Below, piece after piece: positions 57,564 through 64,000 of a stretch of DNA of 64,000 nucleotides (within the stretch, counting starts at the first letter, position 1; the number at the start of each line of letters is the position of its first letter). Source of the DNA: Klebsormidium nitens (Eukaryota > Streptophyta > Klebsormidiophyceae > Klebsormidiales > Klebsormidiaceae); NCBI GenBank assembly GCA_000708835.1, contig DF237131.1:88882-152881 (forward strand), read 5' to 3'. Under the pieces are notes generated by a model. It had not been told where the DNA came from, did not search any database, and saw only the letters and a list, made by a program, of their open reading frames with translations. The position numbers were made by a program, and so were the translations under genes.

Positions 57564-58849
57564 CAAAGATGGGCTGCCACCTTGGGGGTGCATGAAAGCT
57601 CCGTTTGTAGATTCATGTTGAGGCGCTCTTGTATATACCAAGTCATTGATAGTTGAAGTCCTTTCTCGGCAAGTTTGTTCGCTAAGGCTTGATAGATTCA
57701 TCTGTCAACGGTCAATGAAGTCGACGGTTGCCCTTAGGGGCATGTCAATCCCCTGATTTATATCTGAGGAAGTTCAGCAAGTCATTTTAACGAAACTTGC
57801 CGGTCCGGCCAGGCACAGTATTAACTTCTTGGTATCGCGCTGTACCAAAGACAAAGCATTCAGACTACAATTGCGAGATTTGGAGTTTAACTTATGCGCA
57901 CCTGGTTGCGCACTGAATGACTTGCATGTTCGGTTGCACGAACGAAGAATGAAAGCTCACATGCACTGATTGCTGTAATACAACGAGATTTAGAGAGCCG
58001 TGATCTACACATTTCAGTTCATGACCGAACTCCATGCAGCCGCGGTTAATCTACACCTAACTGGATTGATGAGCCGAGTACGCGTCATGCCGGCCAATAC
58101 TGATATGGCTGCAGGCGACTCCAAATTTCAGAAGTTCTGCAAAAACGTTCAAATAAATTTTGACCGCGGGCGGCCCCATGCCGGGCACATAAGATACAAA
58201 ACTTTTTGCAGCCAGAATCTATAATTTTTCCATGGCGGCGGCCGCGGGCCAATTTCGGCAGGGTCAAAAGATTTATAGCTCACTCGATCAAGTGGGAGCC
58301 CGCCCAGATCGGATGCATGTCCAACTCAAGAGTCCGTCATATATTCGATCGACGCGTCCTCGCATAAATGATCGAATGAATCATTGGCGCAATCGAGTTA
58401 TGTAAGCTGACAAGGCTTAACATTCTCGCCGTTCGGGTCTCAGTCCGAGACGTTTTATTAACACGGGCCAGCATAATCTGGGTCGATCGTAGTGACCGCC
58501 TATAGTGCGTCTACAAGCGCGGCTCAGCTCATCATCGACCTCAATCATGTATGGGACACTTCTGCAGAGGCATAACCGCAGGAGCTTCCAAGTTTAGGCC
58601 TCGCACAATGTTGCGAGGAAAGAATACATGTCGTACCATCTGCAAATTAATCCATATCTCTCGCTTTTAACCTACCAGCAGAATTGCGAATTGCAGCATC
58701 TCTGAGCGGGCAGCTGCGCTTGCAATCGCAGCCCTCATTTACGCTGAAGAGCAAGAATTGAATCCTTAGGCCCGATGTCCTGGTGTGATTGCCGTCGTCA
58801 TGCTTCCGAGATGCCGCCATCGTGACGGCCAGCGCTCTTTCGACAAATC
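57564..58849. other. Intergenic, no gene seen
   Basis: This sits between the convergent 3' ends of mL43 and the zinc-ribbon gene. Only short frames without motifs occur. No RNA gene or repeat is recognised. Confidence 0.45.
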
Positions 58850-61800
58850 TCAACCGTTCGTCCCGTCATCCGACTCCCCCAACAATCCCTCCCGCACCGC
58901 CCCCCCCTCCTTCCGCACCAGCAAAACGCATCCCCGGCACAGCGTCTGCAGCCCGTCGAAGTTCGTCACGGAGCGCGCGTACTCGCTCGCGGGCTTCGTC
59001 TCCTCGCAGCGCGCGCACTTCTTCTCCTTCACGATCGGCGTCGAGAGCGGCTTCCGGTCCGCCTTCCACGCAAGGTAGCGCACCCGCTGGCACTTCTTGC
59101 AGTACGTGTCGTGGCCCGTCTTCAGCCCCTGAACAACAGAAATGACGATGTTGACAACGACAAATTACAATGATAATAATCATAACAATGGTAGAAGCAT
59201 ACTAACAGGTATCGGGGTTTCTCCATGATGACGACAACAGAAAATAGCAGCGACAGAGATAATCGGGGGCAAGGACCAACTCAAAGTCGCATCTGAGTGC
59301 CACGGCACCTCAGGTTTCAGTCCTCATCCGTATGCTTTGGGCCTGCGACTGTGACAACTTAGCAATCACTGCGACTAACAAACCCGTCACTGCCAAAGGA
59401 CTCGCACCGACTTCGGTGCCACTTGTTGCCTCAAGCCAGACGCCCTGGGATCGGCTCGGTCACTTGAAAAGTGCAGAGCGCAAAGGAATCTGAACAAGGA
59501 ACATTTATTTTTCAGGTCGGGGTCCGCGGACTTCAAGTCACCCGGGACCTGGGCACCCAAGAATCAGTAGCATCTCGCACCTTGTGCCGGCTGAACTCGC
59601 CGATGGGCTTCGTTTCGTGGCAGTGACCGCATTCTTGGTGGCTGATCTCTAGCCGGCGCTGGCCGACCCGCTCGCGGTACGCGGCCTGCTTGAGCGAGTC
59701 GCACGCGCGGCAGCGGAGCTTCAGGCCGTCGGGCTTGAGCGCGAACTCGAGCGCGGGGCGGAAGCGCTTGCAGTCGCTGCAGACGCGGCCCTCGAGAGAC
59801 GCCTGCACGAGAGGCAATGTTTGAGGAGACGTCGAAGAAACTAAGATTGCGGAAGGAAGTGAAGCCTTCTTTGATATTCAATAGTAGTCAAAGACGCGCT
59901 GTAGTACGCCCAGACTGCTTCAGGGTAACGAGAAAGAGTGAGGGGAAGCGCCTGCAGCCGCGGCAGACGCGTCTCTCAAGAGACGCCTGCGACATGGGCG
60001 AGTACTGAGGAGTCAATAATATATGCTTGGAAATTTCTGGAATAGTGAATAACGAGAAAGGGTGGGGGGAAGCGCGCTGTAGACGCGACCCTCTACAGAC
60101 GCTTGAGCAAAGACCGCGTATTGGCAATCATTCAAAACTTAAAAGTTTAGAAAAATGAACGACGAGAGAAAGTGAGCGGAAGCGTGCTGCAGACGTGACC
60201 CTCCAGAGACGCCTGCACAAAGGGCGCGTTTTGGCAATCATTCAAAGCTTGGAAGTTTGTAGTATAATGACATGATAAGAGTGAGCGAAAGCGCATCCAG
60301 ACGCTGCAGATGCGGCCCTCAAAAGACGCCTGCACGAGAGGCCATGTTTGAGGAGACATTATAGACTCTTTATTGAAGAGGTAGCTGAAGATTTCAAACG
60401 TTGAAGACTCAAAACTCTAAGGCTTGTCGAAGACCCCTGCTGTAAGATGCAGAGACTCTGCCTTGATGACAAGAAGTGAGCCTTTGATCGAAGTCACTGC
60501 ACACGCGGCCCTCCAGAGACGCCTGCACACAGGGCGCCTTTTTGTAGCCATTCCAACCTTGAACGTTTCAAAAACAATAATTCACGAGAGAAGGGTGAGC
60601 GGAAGCGCTTGCAATTGCTGCAGAAATGGCCCTCCAAAGACGGCACAAGGGGCAACGTTTGAGGAGACGGTGATGACGCCAATTCTTGGGGATGTAGACA
60701 AAGCACTTTTTGAGGAGTAGATAAAGGCTCTGAAGATTAAGGCGTCGCAGACTCAAGCGCAAGGCAATGAGTAGGCAAACGATGCTGCATTGAAGCGGCG
60801 TGGCAAGCCCGGCAAAGGGCGGAATTGGACGGAATGCAGTTCTGAAGAAGCCGTGGAAGAGGAATTGGGGAAGAAAATTGAAAAGTAAAAGGATCCTCAA
60901 CGAGTCTGCGGCGAACCCTTTTCCTGCCGCCTCGGGAATGAAGACAGTCCCAATACAACAAAGCAAGCAGTCGTGGTGATTATCGAAGACGGGGAGAGGA
61001 ACCCAGATTTTGAACATCACGTAAAGGCACAAGATTCCGCACATACCTGCGGCAGAATCTTGCCCCGCCGCCCCGCGTTGATGGCCGCATGGCAGGCCCG
61101 GCAGAAGGGGTTGAAGCCGTCGGCGGTGCTAACGGTGCGCGTGTAGTCCGCGAGCTCCTTCAGCTGCTCGCAGCGCTCGCACTGCTTCCCGCGCTGCCGC
61201 AGCGGGTGGTCCTTGAACGGGTCGTCGGCCTGAGGGAGACACCGGAGAGGCACTTAAGCTGGTTTGATATGTTACTTATGACGGTTTTCTTCCAAACATA
61301 TCGACCTTTTAGTATAGGGGCTGCTCAGGCCGCTGCAAGAATTTCCAAGCAAGGGACATTGATGGTGATTGAGGAAATGAAAAGGTTATTTTTGAAGGTG
61401 GAAGGTCTCTTTTCTAAAAGCGACATATATCAACAACTGCCAGTACGTGTGTTTGCCTGCTCATGGTAGCAAAGATCTGCAACAGCAGTGGCTATAACAC
61501 GAAGATGCCGAATCTTCTAAGAAAGTGTTTCTCATCAGCCATCAATTTGGCAATTCTATTACAAGACCGTTCGCTACCTGTCGTGGGGTCAGGTGGACAT
61601 GCTTCGGGGATGATCCTCTCCTCCAGGTTGCAGCTTGGTCCAAAAGAGTAAAGTATGGCTTGGACCAAAACCCGAAGAACCCACCTTGGAGACTGCCGAG
61701 TTCAAGTTCGTCCGCATTCTTCTCTCCTTTCGCAACGCCGTCGGCACTGCGGGTCCTTGCGTCTGGAGATGTGACATCCCCTCTGCTTCCGCCGTAACAG

Positions 61801-63958
61801 TCCCGCTGTCGAGAGAGGGATCCCTCTCTCCTGGAATCGACAACCCCCCTCGAGCATCAGCCGCTTGGACTCGAAGGCCCCCCTGCGCCAACTCCCGTCT
61901 AAGTTCCCACAGCTCTCCATCATCGGCAGGGGGCCGGCTCCCGTTCGGTTCTCCACTTCCGCTGACGGCCCCGTTGTTCTGCGCGCCAACTTCTTCCGTG
62001 TTGCACTGTGATCGTAAGGCAGCCCCAGTTTCTATGCACCTAGCGCCGCTCTCGACCGCTGCGTCAAGTAGCGACTGCTGCTCTTTTCGTACCCCACTCG
62101 CAGCGTCAGAAGCGCGAGATTGTTGAAAGCCGTCCACAGGGACGAGACTTGCCTTCTTAGTCCCTGGCTTCCGACCCCTTTTCTTGGGCGTTCTGACTGG
62201 CTCTTGTGAGCCGTTCCCTCCATGTTCGCTTGTCAGTACTCCAAACATGTCTTCCACGACAGCCCCCGTGCCTTCGCTCTCCCCCAAAACACTCACTCCT
62301 TCGGGAACCCCCCTCAATTCCGCTTCATTCCCAACCCCCAAAAACAAGGGACGTGGATCTTTCCGAGTAGAAGCCCCATCTCCGCTCTCCCTATCCCCAG
62401 CTCCGCTCCCAAAGTCTGCTCCATCCACCTTGCCCAGGAGTACTGTTTCTTCACGCCCAGGTATGGAAGCAACCGCTCCGGCCCCCCTTGTTAAACTGGC
62501 TTGTCCACCCCCCTGAAAGGAAGCCGCCGCTTCCGTCCCTCTTGAGAACCCTGCTTCTCTACTTGTCTTTGGCGGTCGACCCCTTCTTCTTGGCGTCCCC
62601 GCCGGCTGCCCTAAACCACTTTGGCTACTATTGGCTGTCATGCTAGCTTCGGCCGCAGATGCACTTCTCTCGCTTGCCTCCTCAAGACTCGGTCCCCTAC
62701 TCCCCTCCGCAGAGTCCCCTCTTTTGCCCCCTCCTGAGGGACCAGCTCTGTCGGGGCCCCTGGTTGCAGATGCTTCCCCTTTCTCACGCTCTGATACAGA
62801 ATCTTCTTCTCTGACCCCCCTGGGGGAAGCGCCTCCCACACTACCCCCTTCAGATCTACTTCTTCTCCCTTGCAATCTGGCTACTATGCCCCCCTCCGCA
62901 GAACCAGCTTCTGTGCTTCCCCCTGCCAAAACTGCCACTTCCGTCCCCCCCATGAAAGGGTCCTCTTCACCCCGTACACCGAACTCGGCTCCTCCATGCT
63001 CTGCCCCTCGCTCAGGCCCCCCTTTTCGCTGCGCGTTGGCTCCAACACCTTTTCGAGGGGCATACTGTTTCCACGCCCCCAGACTCTCCAACCGCTCCCC
63101 ACTATACTCCCTACTATCCAAACCTTCGTATGCCCCACCTTTGCCTAGAGCGCCGCTGACTGCAACATCTTGATCCATAGTGGCACCGTCCGATTCGCCT
63201 CTGCTCACAGCGTTTTGAAAGAGGCTACTTTCGGACGTCCCCATGGCTGGCGCTGTCCGAAGCCGCCCGCCGGCCCCCTCTGCCCCTCGCTCTGCTGACT
63301 TTCCCACATTTTGACAGGCGCCACCAATCATAGATGGTCGGCCCGTCCCTGAAAGCAGAAGTTTGACCGACCCCGCAGTGTTATCCAACGCAACTCCTCT
63401 GGACAGCGCGCCCTCACATCCCTCTCTTCCATTGATCGACATCTCCCTATCAACCACAGGGTCCAAGCTCATTATACTGCGTGCCTTTGCAGCGCCCCGG
63501 CGCCCCACGCATCGATGATGGCTCGTCTGCACGTCGCCCAGCTGCTCTAACCAGCTGCCAACCACCCTGAAAGTCGCCACTTTCACGGGCCGAGACTCTT
63601 CTTCAAAATCAAAGTTGTCAAGTTCGGCGCCGGGCGCATCTTGCTTCCTGGTTTTGGCACTTGTCTTGGCACTGGTGGCTACCTTCGCCTGTGCGGCGCT
63701 CGCTTTACAGCTGCACCTGGTGCTTGGAACCCTAGAAAACGGGTTAGAGCTGACCGGCCCCCCAGACCGTGCACAACCACCTATTAATGAAAGCCCGCCA
63801 GTGCTAGGCGCCTTGAAACATGGTTTGCAAAGGGAGCCCATCAACACTGGGAAATGCTGACAGCTGTTCTTCAGCCCTACCTCCCCGGGTTGTGCAGCTG
63901 CAATGGAGAGCACGCGACGGTCCTTCCAAAGGAAGCCTGGTGACGATGCTGCCTCCAT
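58850..63958 (-). CDS. AT-hook protein with four C-terminal CxxC...CxxC zinc-ribbon-like units, four exons, probably organelle-targeted
   Basis: Exons are 63958-61685, 61229-61047, 59802-59581 and 59128-58850, all phase 0 with GT/AG borders; 985 aa. An in-frame stop lies just upstream of the ATG. The first ~100 residues are Ser/Ala/Arg-rich with few acids and a C-S-C-K-A-S-A-A stretch, suggesting a plastid transit peptide (inference). A long disordered region follows with two AT-hook-like motifs, R-R-R-G-R-P-P-K (~455) and K-K-R-G-R-K-P-G (~595). The C-terminus has four units of the form C-x-x-C-x-x-x-K...C-x-x-C, several with D-G-(L/F) before the second pair: C-E-R-C...C-R-A-C, C-S-D-C...C-R-A-C, C-G-H-C...C-K-K-C and C-A-R-C...C-R-G-C. 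The third unit spans the exon 3/4 junction, which confirms the splice. Such units occur in phage and organellar DNA-related proteins. DNA binding in a plastid nucleoid is my guess. Confidence 0.75.
59930..60665 (-). pseudogene. Tandem array of six decayed partial copies of the zinc-ribbon exon 3
   Basis: In the intron upstream of exon 3 (which starts at 59802), the first ~50 bp of that exon recur with left-over acceptors. Copies start near 59986, 60102, 60212, 60329, 60522 and 60641, mostly 110-120 bp apart. Translations begin A-S-L-E-x-R-V-C or close variants; two keep both cysteines of the first pair (C-R-G-C and C-S-N-C). Four have a clear CAG directly before GCGTCT; the second and the last lack it. 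None continues to the second cysteine pair. All are in the orientation of the gene. Confidence 0.8.
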
Positions 63959-64000
63959 GACCGCAATGCTGCCTGACTACAATGTGAGCGGCGCCGCTCA

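Noticed and set aside
1-64000. CRISPR arrays, bacterial operons, prophage or insertion sequences
   Set aside because: Intron-bearing eukaryotic genes throughout; no spaced direct repeats of CRISPR type and no transposase or viral gene recognised.

Overview
The window is eukaryotic nuclear DNA from the green lineage. Genes are split by introns of roughly 300-1200 bp with canonical GT/AG borders, exons are GC-rich against a more AT-rich background, and gene-free stretches are long. Several products are of plant type: a pentatricopeptide-repeat (PPR) protein, mitochondrial ribosomal protein mL43 in its plant form, a plant UPF0472/HAPSTR1-like protein, and a protein with a transit-peptide-like N-terminus. 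A KATNIP-like ciliary-base gene suggests a plant that still makes flagellated cells. A streptophyte alga such as Klebsormidium is my best guess; the species is inference. Two assembly gaps occur (42104-42123 and 55344-55552).

Layout. 1-512: 3' end of a PPR gene (+). 6579-1808 (-): two-exon KATNIP-like gene. 8311-9871 (+): three-exon transglutaminase-like protein. 14928-11277 (-): PHOSPHO-type HAD phosphatase whose exons are scattered over 3.6 kb. 16323-18604 (+): four-exon UPF0472/HAPSTR1-like protein. 24562-20274 (-) and 25397-31630 (+): two head-to-head, five-exon genes that are paralogues of each other and that I cannot assign to a known family. 39751-33834 (-): LRR-Roc-COR (Roco) gene with an apparent one-base frameshift. 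39.8-45.3 kb: gene-poor DNA rich in GTAC/TACC words. 54927-45350 (-): six-exon long coiled-coil protein. 56124-57563 (+): mL43. 63958-58850 (-): AT-hook protein ending in four CxxC...CxxC zinc-ribbon-like units, probably organelle-targeted.

Most gene models were built by joining open frames at GT/AG sites and checking that intron phase is kept. In all fully joined models the phases agree, which is the main support for them. The Roco gene agrees only if one base is restored. The genes do not form an obvious pathway; the only functional-looking arrangement is the divergent paralogue pair, which shares a short intergenic region.

The most unusual things here are (1) the divergent pair of uncharacterised paralogues with a conserved Cys/His-containing N-terminal block and a conserved first intron, and (2) decayed partial copies of exons lying in introns beside the working exon. 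The latter are seen in three genes and include a six-copy tandem array, with acceptor sites still present in most copies, in the zinc-ribbon gene.
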